Source of the DNA: Microstegium vimineum
Taxonomy: Eukaryota > Streptophyta > Magnoliopsida > Poales > Poaceae
Direction of reading: 5' to 3'
DNA: 64,000 nt
Assembly (NCBI GenBank): GCA_022036555.1
Contig: CM039128.1
Span: 5,318,926 to 5,382,925, forward strand
Position numbers and translations under genes: made by a program. Below are positions 1 to 11,730 of the stretch, one piece after another. The notes under the pieces were generated by a model that made no database searches, was not told the DNA's origin, and saw only the letters and a program-made list of their open reading frames with translations. Position 1 is the first letter of the stretch. Each line of letters starts with the position of its first letter.

Positions 1-222
1 GCCGAAATTCTCTCCACTGTAGTCGTTGCTATAGCCGTTACCCCCGAGATAGGTGTGCGGTTTCCTCGATCCCCGCGTGTGGAACTGCAATTTAATAATA
101 AAATCCCTCGATTGTAGCACAAACAGTTACAGACCACCTCGATCACCGCGCATATCTACTACGGGCCTCTCCACATTCCTACACAGTGTGAAACAGAACC
201 CCAAAATACCCCTGAACAGGCT

Positions 223-229
223 TATAAAA
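223..229 (+). promoter_or_regulatory. TATA box of the antisense plant-mobile-domain gene
   Basis: TATAAAA stands 157 bp upstream of the ATG at 386 in otherwise unannotated sequence. The spacing leaves room for a leader of roughly 125 bp, so the antisense gene may be transcribed from its own promoter inside the retrotransposon. Bases 1-222 upstream show no ORF or repeat that I recognise. Confidence 0.5.
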
Positions 230-385
230 GTTATCGGGATCCACACCGTCCTTTTTACCCGAGCCCATTTTTACTTTCACCTTCCTGCCTTCGTCTTCAA
301 CCTCCGGCTGTTCTGAAGAACACAGGCTCGAGCAACAGTACTCCTTCGCAATCCAAGAATGAACCAAGCATCCCTTTGACTCCAA

Positions 386-3300
386 ATGGCGATCCAAGTC
401 GACATCCCGAAGGTAAGATTCATTCTTCACTTAATCCACCCTTCTGCTGTTTCCTTTTCTCGCATAAATTTGGATTTATCCCTATTCTTTTTCTGATTCG
501 TCCCTCCTTCTTCGAACCCTAGGAACTGTACAATAAGGTAGTGATTCCCCTCGCCGGTTCCAACCTCAGCTGCCTAGGTCCAATGGGCAATCCAGACCCT
601 ACCTTCATCATTAACGCAGAAACCAATCGGGTACCGCTCAGATCTGAGAGCTTTGATCTAGGACTGTGGAAGGACACATTCCGCTCATGGCCCAAGTCTA
701 CTAAGGGATGGAAGAACTGGTACTTGAGAATAAGCAGATCACAGCAAGTGTACTGGCAGGAGCGTAATCTAGATCAGTGTGTCAGGCTTTCAATTGCCGA
801 CATGGAGAAGAACGAAAACTTAATGATAGCAGCATCATACTTCTGGTCCGATAGTATGAACGCTTTCCTCTTTAGGCATGGACCAGCTACCCCAACCCTT
901 GCCGATGTCTACATGCTGACCGGCTTGGACATCACCTCCGCCGATACCTTCACCCTCTTCAACAGAAAAGCCGAGCATAAGATGAATATCCGGAATATCG
1001 GCGGTTGGACGGGCTACATCAAGGAGAACCAGAAAACCGGATCGGTAAACCAACGGGAGCATGCCATCTTCCTGAACATGTGGCTGGAGAAGTTTGTCTT
1101 CTACGGCAAGACCGTTGGTCCGACCACTATGCACCTTCCAACAGCCGAGCTACTTGCCGATGGAACAAGGCTTCCCTTAGGCAGATACCTTCTTGGATCA
1201 GTATACCGATTGCTGCATCAAGTGTCCCAAAAGCTACTGCTAGGAGAACCCATCGGCAATCTTGGAGGCCCTTGGTGGTTTGTCAATCTATGGCTGAATG
1301 CACATATGCACAAGGCTCTCGAGTTTGATCTGTTTGCCCAACAATTTCCGAGGGACATATCAGAAGATTACCGATACGACGATGACGAATCGGCAACTCG
1401 CCCTCCGCTTAACTTTGGAGAGGCTATCATAGTGCTACCAGGTACCGATGCCGATGTGGAGCACTTCGGCTACTATTTCCAGAAGTTCTACAACGGACTT
1501 CCCTCCTCAGAACGGGCCTGGTGGCCATATCTTGACGAACACAACCAGTTCCCGTTGCTGTTCAACTTGTCTGACATGAGCTTACCTGAGAACCAAGCCA
1601 TCATGAGAGCCAGCATCACTCCCCGAGCCATCCCAGTGAATATCTTTGGATCTGGGAAGAATGTTTCACCATCCTATGAGTTTTACTACCCATCGACAGC
1701 AGCGAGACAACTGGCATTTGGCCAACTGCCGATCAAGCTCTGCTTCTCCAAAGTAGTAAGACCTAGGTGGACAATCTCCAGTAATCTGGACTGGAATAAA
1801 GTCATCAGCCTTCCTGCCGATGCCGATCTGTCAGACCTTGACTTGTCTTCCTGGTCGCCAACCTCCTTCATCACCAACGAGTTCAAGTCTTGGTGGCCAG
1901 AGTGGAAGTGCCAGTTACTCGCCAAGTCTTCGCACTATTATCGGCACTTGATTGACGCTGATTATATCATCCCCGATGACGCAGTAAGCCTGCTATCTGA
2001 TGTATTTTTATTACTTTATTATTTTGTCATCGGTATCATCACCTAACCCCTTTGCGCCTGACAGGCCGATGATCCAGTCCCCACAACAAGCAACAGTGGT
2101 AGGCCCTTTATTCTTCGGATAATGGGCCCCAGATCGATCATCGGCACCAAAGCCCCGACGCTGGCCGCCTTCACGCCTCAACAGGTACCTACGCCGACAC
2201 CTACAAAAGCTCAGGCTACATCGGCTGCCGCTGTTGCCTTGACGCGAATTTATGCAGTAAACTCATCTTTACTTGTACCGATTACATACTGCTTCATCGG
2301 CAACATTCATTTTGTATAACTTGCTTTGTATTTTCAGGCACTATGGTCATCGGCATCTGCTTCCAGCAGGCAAACACCTTCTAGCCCAGCTGCCGATGCC
2401 CCCCGGTCTTCATCCAAGTGGGTCGGCTCCCCTGCTGCTACGCCGACGAAAAAGAGGCGCCTGAGGCTGGCTTCTCCTCCACCATCGGCTCCGACTGCGC
2501 CATCAGCTGCCGATGCGCCGCCAGCAAGACTGCCTCTGGTCCCAATCACACCAACTGCCGGCGGGTCATCGGCAGAACCTCCATCGGCTTCTGCGCCTGA
2601 TCAACCGAAGGATGATGTCCCCAGCCAGGAGATAGCAGCTGCTGCGACAACCGAAGCGGCATCGGCATCGGTACCGGCTGGGCTCAATGAAGAAACAACA
2701 CCCGCCGTAGCAGCGGAGGTAGCATCAGCATCAGCACCATCAACCGATGAGAGGGCAGCATCGCCACCACGTGAACCAGCCGCCACGTCGGAAGCGGCAC
2801 CGATAATAGTACCACCAGTACCGATGGCACCGACTGCTTCTCCGACCCCATCATCGGCATCTGCGGCCAACGTCCATGATGAAGCTGGACCATCCAGCAT
2901 ACCAAGTTCCAGGCAGGAGATCCGTTTCAATACGGTAAGTTAATCATCCTAAAGTTTACAGTACAATCTTCCGATCGGCAAACTCTAACCTCCGTTTTCA
3001 GGCTCAAGGTTCTCCGGACAGCCTCTTCTCCTACAGCTTGAACCTTCAGAACGAAGATGAACGCCAAGGCCGCCTTCAAGCGGAAAGCCTATTTTCCTTT
3101 GCCGTCAATGTCCCCGATGACGATGAAGAGGAGACCTCCGTCCCAACCTTGTCGGCAGAGGTCAAATCTAAGCTGGAAGAGTTGCTCTCCTTGCTGCTAC
3201 AAGACACGTCTCAACTCATCCAGGATTCATCGGCAGCAAGGATTGCATTCAAAGACATCCAGAGCCATCTTTCTGCCGACGTAGCAGAAGTCCTTCTCCA

Positions 3301-3744
3301 GGCAGCCTCTATCGACATCAAACAGATCCAGTACCAGAGGCTTACTCATCGCATTGCCGATAGAGCTGCCCAAGCCAAGAGCGAGGAAGAGAAGCTCAAA
3401 TTCAAACACCTTGCCGATGAGAAGCACAGAAGCATTGGTCAAGCAAAAGTCTCCATCGGCAGCCTTGACCAAGAAATCTCCCGACTGTCGGCAAGGAAGG
3501 AGGAGCTACTGGCGGAGCTGCAAAAGGTTGAGGGGATCTGACGGCTGCCAACCAGCAAAAGAACCAACTGTCCGACTCCATCGGGGCCTTGCGGCAAGAA
3601 AGAGACCATAATGCCCGACAAGCCATCCTATGGAAGAAGAAAATCAAGCCGGTTGAGGGCTCTGCCGATGCCGACGCCAAGGAGATGGATGAAATAGAGC
3701 AAATTCGCCTGCGTGCGATATCAGTTATCCACTCCTTACTGTAA
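386..3744 (+). CDS. Antisense plant-mobile-domain (PMD, aminotransferase-like) protein gene of the Tat element, frameshifted
   Basis: This is a spliced gene. Exon 1 is 386-412 (starts MAIQVDIPK, donor GTAAGA). Exon 2 is 523-1983 (acceptor CCCTAG, donor GTAAGC). The middle junctions within 1984-2337 are not resolved; 2065-2098 and 2133-2248 are likely coding. Further exons are 2338-2934 (donor GTAAGT) and 3002-3744. The large exon codes about 480 residues resembling the plant mobile domain: a W-rich start, then 'DVYMLTGLDI', then W-rich 'GGPWWFVNLWLNAH'. The next exon is an A/P/S-rich linker with a basic KKRRLRL patch, and the last exon is a coiled coil. Near 3538 the reading frame shifts by one and then continues to TAA at 3742-3744. 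The gene converges on pol, with 116 bp between stops. PMD proteins occur both as host genes and in transposons; their function inside retroelements is unknown. Confidence 0.72.
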
Positions 3745-3860
3745 TGTCTGTTGTATCGGCAAGGATGTAACCTGATACTTGATCTCGACTTGTAATATAA
3801 TGCCAGTTTTTTTTACCGATGTTTTTATAATTTTTCTTTTCATCGGCATTTGACTGAGCA

Positions 3861-6800
3861 CTATGCATCTACCCATATGCTAGGGTAATATCTTTTTAAG
3901 TATTTGCCGTTGATCGCCCTAGAAAACGCCACTCCTTCGAGAGTTTCCAAAGTGTACGCATTACCAGGAGCAGACTGTTTTAACCGATAAGGACCTTCCC
4001 AATTAGGGGACCACTTCCCAAATTTAGAGCTCTTAGTCCCAATCGGTAAAATCAACTTCCAAACTAAATCGCCATCGGCAAATTCCTTCACCTTTACTTT
4101 CTTGTCATACCATCGGGCAACCCTCTTCTTGTTCTCTTCAATACTAATTAATGCCCTCAACCGATGACCTGCCAAATCTTCTAACTCATCTTTCATCAGA
4201 GTAATATAATCATCGATCGTCAACTGATCCTGAAAAGATAATCGCCTAGAACCAGTTTTAATTTCCCAAGGTAGGACAACATCGTGTCCATAAACCAACT
4301 GATACGGCGAGACCTTGGTTGCACCATGACAAGCCATCCGATATGACCACAAAGCTTCGTTTAATACCATGTGCCACCTTCTAGGGTTTTCCTCAATCTT
4401 GCGCTTTATAAGCTTAATGACTCCTTTATTGGTCGCTTCAGCTTGACCATTAGCTTGAGCATAATAAGGAGAATAATTTAACACCTTGAAACCCATGCTA
4501 GCAGCAAAGTCATCAAACTCTCCCGATGTGAACATGGTCCCTTGATCGGTAGTAATGGTCTGAGGAATACCAAATCGGTAAACAATGTGCTCCTTAACGA
4601 AATCCACCATGTTCGCCGATGTCACCTTCTTCAAGGGGATTGCCTCAACCCATTTGGTGAAGTAATCGGTAGCAACAAGTATGAACTTGTGCCCCTTGCT
4701 CGACGGCGGATAAATCTGACCGATGAGATCAATAGCCCATCCTCTGAACGGCCAAGGCTTAATTATAGGATTCATTGCTGATGCAGGCGCCCTTTGCACA
4801 TTACCAAACTTCTGACAGTCCTGACACCCTTTGAAATATTTGAAGCAATCTTCAAGGATTATCGGCCAATAATATCCATTCCGCCTAATCATCCACTTCA
4901 TCTTGAATGCCGATTGATGCGCTCCACATACGCCCTCATGGATTTCACCCATCAGCTCTTTTGATTCCTCTTTGCCAAGACACCTAAGTAAAACCTCATC
5001 AATTGTCCGATAATACAACTCATTACCAAGGAGCACATACTTAGTAGCTTGGAACCTTAGACGCCTTTCAACTTTCCTGGATGGATCCCTCAAGTAATCG
5101 GCAATCTCCTTTTTCCAGTCATCGGCAACTGTTACCGACGTCGTGACTTGAATCGGCTGATATCCCGAGGCATTCTGTGCTAACCGATTGGCCTCTTCAT
5201 TATACAACCTTGGAATGTGTTCAAGGCGGTATTCTTTGAACTCCTTTAACAACTGCAAACACCGCTCATGAACAGCAATCAAAACTTCACTTCGACACTC
5301 ATACGTCCCGATCAATTGGTTAATCACCAACATAGAATCACCGAAGATTTCAACAGCATCGGCACGCACTTCCCTGAGTAACTCCAACCCCTTAAGTAAA
5401 GCCTGGTATTCCGCCTAATTGTTTGTTGAAGTAGCAACAATCGGCAACGAAATCTCGTACCTCTGTCCTCGGGGTGAAATCAAGAGAATGCCGATACCTG
5501 CTCCATCCTTGCATGTAGACCCATCAAAGAATAGAGCCCAAGGAGCAATCTCAACAAAGCTCACCATATTGCAGTGCTGAGTAACAAAATCGGCCATCAC
5601 CTGACCCTTAACAGCCTTAGCCGATTCATACCTTAGGTCAAACTCTGACAGTGCCAAAATCCACTTACCGATTCGTCCACTCAGAATTGGCATTGACAGC
5701 ATGTACTTGACCACATCATCTTTGCAGACAACAGTGCATTCGGTCGACAGTAAATAATGTCTTAATTTAATGCAAGAGAAGTATAAACATAAGCACAATC
5801 TTTCTATGGCCGAATACCTGGTTTCAGCATCCACCAATCTTCTGCTCAGGTAATATATTACACGCTCTTTCCCCTCAAACTCTTGAATTAAGGCTGATCC
5901 GATAACACCGTCATCGGCAGACAAATATAACCTGAAAGGCTTCCCATGTTGAGGTGGAACTAAGACTGGGGGATTTACCAAGTATCTTTTAATCTCTTCT
6001 AAGGCTGACTGCTGCTCTTCTCTCCATATAAACTCTTGATCGACTTTCAACTTTAACAGAGGACTAAAAGATTTAATCTTACCAGACAGATTGGATATAA
6101 ATCTCCTAATGAAATTAATCTTGCCGATCAGAGACTGCAACTCAGTCTTATTGGCGGGAGCAACCACCTTGTTAATTGCATCAATAGACTTTCTGCCGAT
6201 TTCAATGCCTCTCTGATGCACCATGAAACCCAGAAACTGCCCTGCCGATACGCCAAATGCACACTTGTCAGGATTCATCTTTAACCCATGCTCCCTGGTA
6301 CACTCCAATATTTTCCGCAAATCGGCAAGATGCGTTCTGAAGTCTCCGGATTTAACCACCACGTCATCAATGTAGATTTCAACTATTGTACCGATGTACT
6401 TATGAAAGATAAAATTCATAGCCCTCTGATAGGTAGCACCGGCATTTTTCAAGCCAAAAGTCATGACCACCCACTCAAATAAGCCGACGTGACCTGGACA
6501 TCAGAAAGCAGTCTTGGATATGTCTTCTTCAGCCATGAATATTTGATTATACCCAGCATTACCATCCATGAAGCTAATAATCTGATGTCCAGCAGCAGCG
6601 TCGATCAGCAGATCGGCAACGGGCATCGGGTAGCCATCCATCGGCGTAGCCTTGTTCAGATTCCTGAAATCAATGCAAACACGAAGCTTTCCATTCTTTT
6701 TATACACAGGAACCACGTTAGATATCCAATCGGCATATCGGCATTGCCGAATAAATCCAGCTTCGATTAACATGGTAATCTCAGCCTTAATATCGGGTAA

Positions 6801-7094
6801 GATAGTAGGATTGCATCGGCGTGCCGGCTGCCGATGTGGCTAGAAACCAGACTTGATGGGTAACTGATGTTCAACTATCGATCGGTCTAAACCAGGCATC
6901 TCTGTATAATCCCAAGCAAAACAATCTTTATTCTCTTTCAATAAATCGGTTAACTGCTACTTACATTGGGAATCTAACTTAGCACTAATAAAAGTAGGCC
7001 TAGGTTTACTACCATCGCCGATGTCGATTTCGAGCAAGTCATCGGCAGACGTGAAGCCCTGCCCCAATTTTCCGTCATCAGCGAACTGATCCAT
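3861..7094 (-). pseudogene. pol: Tat pol: reverse transcriptase, RNase H, second RNase H and integrase
   Basis: The minus-strand reading frame starts at an ATG (7092-7094) that overlaps the gag-pro stop. RT begins around 6850, with its YIDD active site in the 6350-6400 region. It is followed by a Ty3-type RNase H (about 5600-6000), then a second RNase H starting at the DGS motif near 5525. The integrase has an HH-CC zinc motif (about 4800-4960), then core acidic residues in 'AIDLIG', 'TTDQG' and 'NGQAEA'. No chromodomain follows integrase. In-frame stops break the frame at 6957-6959 (TAG), 6840-6842 (TAG), 6501-6503 (TGA) and 5415-5417 (TAG), while the frame itself stays constant. The last acidic residue of the second RNase H (usual 'AD.LA') reads 'ANRLA'. 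The copy is probably non-functional. Confidence 0.88.
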
Positions 7095-10000
7095 TAAGAC
7101 TCCTCCTCAGGACCGACTGCTTGGATCGGCTTGATACGGTAATCGGCAACTTTGAGGAACTCTTTATCCCAGGCTTCGCCAGATATACACCTGGTCTGCT
7201 CATAAGTGTCCAACTCTGCCGATGCAATAGTAGATGGGGCTTCACCGCGGACGACTTCAATTCTGTCCCCGATCCACTGTACCAGGCTCTGATGCATAGT
7301 GGAAGGGATACAACAATTAGCATGGATCCAATCCCTTCCGAGGAGCAAGTTGTAAGTGCCTTTGCCGCTGATTACAAAGAACGTTGTCGGCAAAGTCTTA
7401 CTGCCGATGGTTAAGTCAACACATACGGCTCCCATGGCGGTTGACACATTGCCTTCGAAGTCCTTGAGCTTCATGTCGGTCTCGACCAAGTCCTGATCAC
7501 CTTTGCCAAGCTTTCTGAACACGACATAGGGCATTATATTGATCGATGTGCCACCATCCACTAGCATCTTGGTCATCGGCTGACCATCCACTTTGCCCTT
7601 AACAAACAGAGCCCTTAAGTGCTGCCTCTCACCATCGGCAGGCCTTTCAAAGATAGCCGTCATCGGATCCAGCACCAATCGTGCCATATCGGTAGCCTCT
7701 TCATCATCGCTGACTGGCGCCATGAACTCCATCGGCAACATGACAACCATGTTTATGTCTGCCGATGGGCCCCTGTCCTTACGCTTCGGCCTCCATTGCT
7801 TCTCTCCCGAGGGTTCTGCACTGTCATACAGGTCGTCGCGGCGCTGGTGCTGAATCCTCCTCTTCTGGGTCTTAGTCAAACCCTTAGGGCACCACGGAGG
7901 AAGCTTGGTCTTCCAGACAGGTTGGTGCTGCTTTCCCCCGCTTACATCAGCACTTCTTCCGATGTTGGGATCTCTGGAGAATATCTCTTCGTTGGGCACT
8001 CTAGCATTGGCCATCTCCTCCAGCTCCCCCTGGTCAACACGCCTGCCAAGCCGATCATGGGCACTGAGCTTGCCCCCCAGTCGGTCATGTGCCGATCTGT
8101 TTTCTTTGAGCGGCCTGGCGTATCTGGGTGCCTGATCATCAAAACAAGGTCTCTTACCTGACCGATCGGCAGTGTAGTACCCATTGCACTCCGGACAGTT
8201 ATCGGCGGTGGGCAGCTTGATGCCTTCTTCCTAGCAATGAACGAAGAAGGGACACCTCCAGTGGTCCTTATGTCGAAGCCATTCCCGATGCTCTTCTTCT
8301 TCTTGCCGATACCGTTCTTCACGTGATTGCCGATGATATCGCCTTGGCTGTTTGTGAGTAATCACCACCCCAGGAGCCCTGTTGGCGCTGTTACCCTCAT
8401 CGACAACCTTCTTACCCTTTCTGTCATCGGCAAACCTCCTTGCGTCGTGCTTAGGCACTTGGTAGTCAGGGTCTACCGATGAGTTCCTTCTGGCAGCTTC
8501 CGATGTCAGCACTCTGGTCTTTTCACTGATCTCCACCATGTTGTTCGGGAACGGGTGCTGATCTATCTTCATCGGTTTCTGGACTTTAGAATTTTCAAAC
8601 TTGATACGCCCAGACTCGATCTCCGACTGCAACTGCTGCCTGAATACTTTGCAGTCATTGGTACTGTGTGAGGTTGCATTATGCCACTTGCAGTACCTAA
8701 TCTTCTTGAGCTCTTCGGCCGATGGAATCACCTGGTTGGGCGCTAACTTGATTCACCCCTCTTGCAGCAACAAGTCAAACATCCTATCGGCCTTGGTGAT
8801 GTCGAAGGTGAACCTCTCAGTCTCCTTTTGGATGAACGGACAAGACACAGGCTTCTTATCCTTCACCCATTCGGCCGCGTCGACGTTCAGCTCTTCATCC
8901 GATCCGGAATCTTCTTCTTTTCCGATGAAGGTCACCTTCTTGTTCCACGTCTTCCTGGGCTCAAAGGCTTTGATATCCTGATCGGCAATCCTCTGCACCA
9001 GGTGACTTAGGATCTCAAACTCTTGGGATGTGTATTTGTCCTTGATGTGCGGCAGTAACCCCTGGAAGGCCAAATCTGCTAGTTGCCGATCATCAAGCAC
9101 CAGACTGTAGCACTTATTCTTCACGTCCCGCAGTCTCTGCACAAAACTCTCTACCGATTCGTCGTTGCGTTGCCTCATTTTGACCAAATCGGTAAGCTTC
9201 TTCTCATGTATGCCAGCAAAGAAGTACTTGTGAAATTGCCTCTCCAGATCGGCCCATGTAATTATAGAATTTGGAGGCAACGATATGAACCATGTGAATG
9301 CCGATCCGGACAATGATGAAGAGAACAATCTCACCCTTAATTCCTCCCTACTGGCAGCTTCTCCGCACTGGATAATGAAGCAGTTGATGTGCTCCATTGT
9401 TGACGTGTCGTCTTGGCCGGAGAACTTGGTAAAATCGGGCACCTTGTACCAATTTGGAAGAGGAATCAAGTCATATGCAGGAGGGTACGGAGTCCGATAG
9501 GAGTACGTGTTGACCTTGGGTCTGATACCGAATTGCTCTTTCATGACTTCGGCAATCCTACCGACCCAGTACGCGTCCTGCTCTTGCCGACTCATTGGCT
9601 GATTGTCGACTGGTGGAGTCGGCTGACGCGCCTCTTGAAGATGTGCAGTAGTCGCGGGCGCAGCACCAGTCATCTGAACGCCATGCATCGGTTGACTTAC
9701 CGATGGATAGTTTGGCACACTTGACGGACTTGTCACAGTCATCGGTTGCTATACCGATGGTCCGCTCTGAGTGTAAGTTGGGCCTCCATAATAATACATC
9801 GGCGCACCAGGCTGCTGAGCTGGCGGCTGGTTGACCCATCCAGGATTATGAAGCATCAGCATATGACTTGCCGATGGCTGATAGCTGACCGGAGCATGCG
9901 GCTCTTGAATTCTAGAGCAATTGATCACCAGATTACCTTGGGAAATCGGTACTCCAACTTGAGAATTTGCCGCCAGAGATTGACTGCCGGTGGTTACAAT

Positions 10001-10748
10001 ATGTTGCATCAGCACAGAGCTTGCCAATGGTGGCATCAGAGGTATCTTGGGGGTTACTTGGAGATCATCTGATGGCACTTGTATGGTCGGAGCAGGCGCA
10101 GAGTTGTGCATTATATGGGCCATCGGTTGTGACTGTGTTGCCGATGTCGTAGAATTCCTCCAGCTGAACTCTCTCCCTGCGCCAGATTAGAACCAGCATA
10201 CAGATTCAGAGGCATACCGTATCCCCACCAGTTAGCAGGGGCTGGTCCTGAAGTTGCCGACGCGGCCGGATCTGTATTGAACTTGGTGGAGTCGCCAGCG
10301 TTCGGTCTTGGTGACATAGCCACATCGGCAGACGGTTCCACAGGGTGGAAGACGCCATTTGGGCCGCCGATGGGCTTGCAGATGCCAATCCGGGTTGATG
10401 GTACGCTGGACTGACATATCGCGGTGCATGCCCTTCTTTGAATGTTTGCGCGAAGGCATTGTAAACAGTATTGGACAGCACGCTGGAGTGGTTAATCAAT
10501 GCCTGATTCACAACAGTATTAACCATCTCTTGTAGCTTACCAGGGTTGGCGTCGAACGTGACCTGCCGTGGCAACGACGGATCCTACTTCTGAATTGCTT
10601 CGCCGCTCCTGCTGAGGCTGAAGGACTTGAGATACAGCTGCTTGTATTCCTCCATAGCCTGCTCCATGGCCTGCTTCTGATCATCTTTCAGATCGGCCTC
10701 AGAAACTTCAATGACATTCCTCTGGTTAACATCGGCGTGATCAGCCAT
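7094..10748 (-). pseudogene. gag: Tat gag-protease polyprotein
   Basis: The start ATG is at 10746-10748, about 28 bp inside the primer binding site. A glutamine/proline-rich N-terminal part (about 10750-9500) precedes a retrotransposon gag capsid-like domain (about 9500-9000, W-rich, with 'FAGIHEKKLTDLVKMRQ'). A Cys/His motif near 8690 ('CKWHNATSHSTNDC') follows, then an aspartic protease around 7550 ('VDGGTSINIM') with 'LLGRDWI' downstream. The frame is interrupted by TAG 10584-10586, TAG 9749-9751, TGA 8753-8755 and TAG 8231-8233. It shifts near 10340 and again near 10130. It ends at TAA 7094-7096, sharing one base with the pol ATG. The capsid and protease assignments are secure; the N-terminal part has no recognised domain. 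Confidence 0.85.
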
Positions 10749-10775
10749 GCCGAATGTGTAGATCTGTATAGTCTA

Positions 10776-10792
10776 TCCCACTGGGCGTGCCA
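10776..10792 (-). promoter_or_regulatory. Primer binding site of the Tat element
   Basis: On the minus strand TGGCACGCCCAGTGGGA lies 7 bp inside the LTR end, the position at which a tRNA 3' end primes minus-strand synthesis. The TGG start fits a tRNA CCA end. I cannot name the tRNA with confidence. Confidence 0.65.
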
Positions 10793-11219
10793 AAAGAGGT
10801 GTTGGCACAAAAAGCGTCAGATCTGTGAACACCTCGGGCTATTACCCAAAGCTCGATATTCCGGAGGCGTGCCAGTCGATTTGACCAATCAATCGACAAG
10901 GATGATAACTATGACAAACTGAACGAGACGATAGCGATGCGCCCGGACGTCAAGGCTCAGATTGATCAAGGATAACTAGAGCAGAGCTGAACGAGGCAAA
11001 CAGCGATGCGCCCGGATTGCCAAAGCTCAGAGGTACTCCCACACGGAACTAGCAAGGATTTGACGGAGATCAGGGTGATGCAGCCCGTCGAAAGCTTGAA
11101 GAACTCGTTAATAACTACAGCTAATGCAGTAAAAGGGTAAATTGCGATAAAAAGTAGAATAAGATAAAATTGGTTTGGTTTTGAATTGGATTGTTTTTAT
11201 TCCATAGCCCTGGGGCATA

Positions 11220-11227
11220 TATTTATA
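11220..11227 (-). promoter_or_regulatory. Putative LTR TATA box (Tat element)
   Basis: TATAAATA on the minus strand lies about 700 bp into the 5' LTR. An AATAAA-like signal follows about 20 bp further on. This is a plausible U3/R arrangement but is not proven. Confidence 0.45.
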
Positions 11228-11562
11228 CTCCCGCATGGAGAGTTGTACAAAGACACGACACATATCCTTCCTAAAACAAACTCCTACTTAAAGGAAACTG
11301 ACTCGCGTAGGAGCCGGATAACAATATTTATTTCCTAAACAAACACACCTATTTTAAAGGAAAACAAACGACCCATGCAAGAGTCAGACTCAAACTACTA
11401 TAATAATACTGGCACAAAACACCAGTTTCCTTATACTTCTTTTCGATGGAAACTTTCCATGGGCAGACCCCTTCAATCCGCACCTTCCTTCTTTGGCCAC
11501 ATGTAATCCTCTGCTGCCGTCAAGTGCTAAGTCACGCCCATCGGCATCGGCAATACTTTCCC

Positions 11563-11730
11563 GATCGGCAATCGGCAGCATCTCTTCGTCGGCAATCGGC
11601 AATGAGCCCTCATCGGCAATCGGCAACGAACTCTTATCGGCAATCGGCAACCATCTTCCATCAGCAATCGGCAACGACCCCTTATCGGTAATCGGCAAGG
11701 ACTCTTCATCGGCCATCGGCAATGACTTCA
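11563..11730. repeat. 24-bp minisatellite, seven units, in the Tat LTR
   Basis: Seven consecutive units of exactly 24 bp each carry the core ATCGGCAATCGGCAA (degenerate in places) followed by a variable 8-9 bp tail. The unit length is a multiple of three, so a minus-strand frame reads SLPIADEE-like octapeptides. The core hexamer is the same motif that is over-represented throughout the rest of the element. Confidence 0.9.

Noticed and set aside
11563..11730. Regularly spaced repeats that could look like a CRISPR array
   Set aside because: Repeats are contiguous 24-bp units with 8-9 bp variable tails inside a plant LTR; this is a minisatellite.
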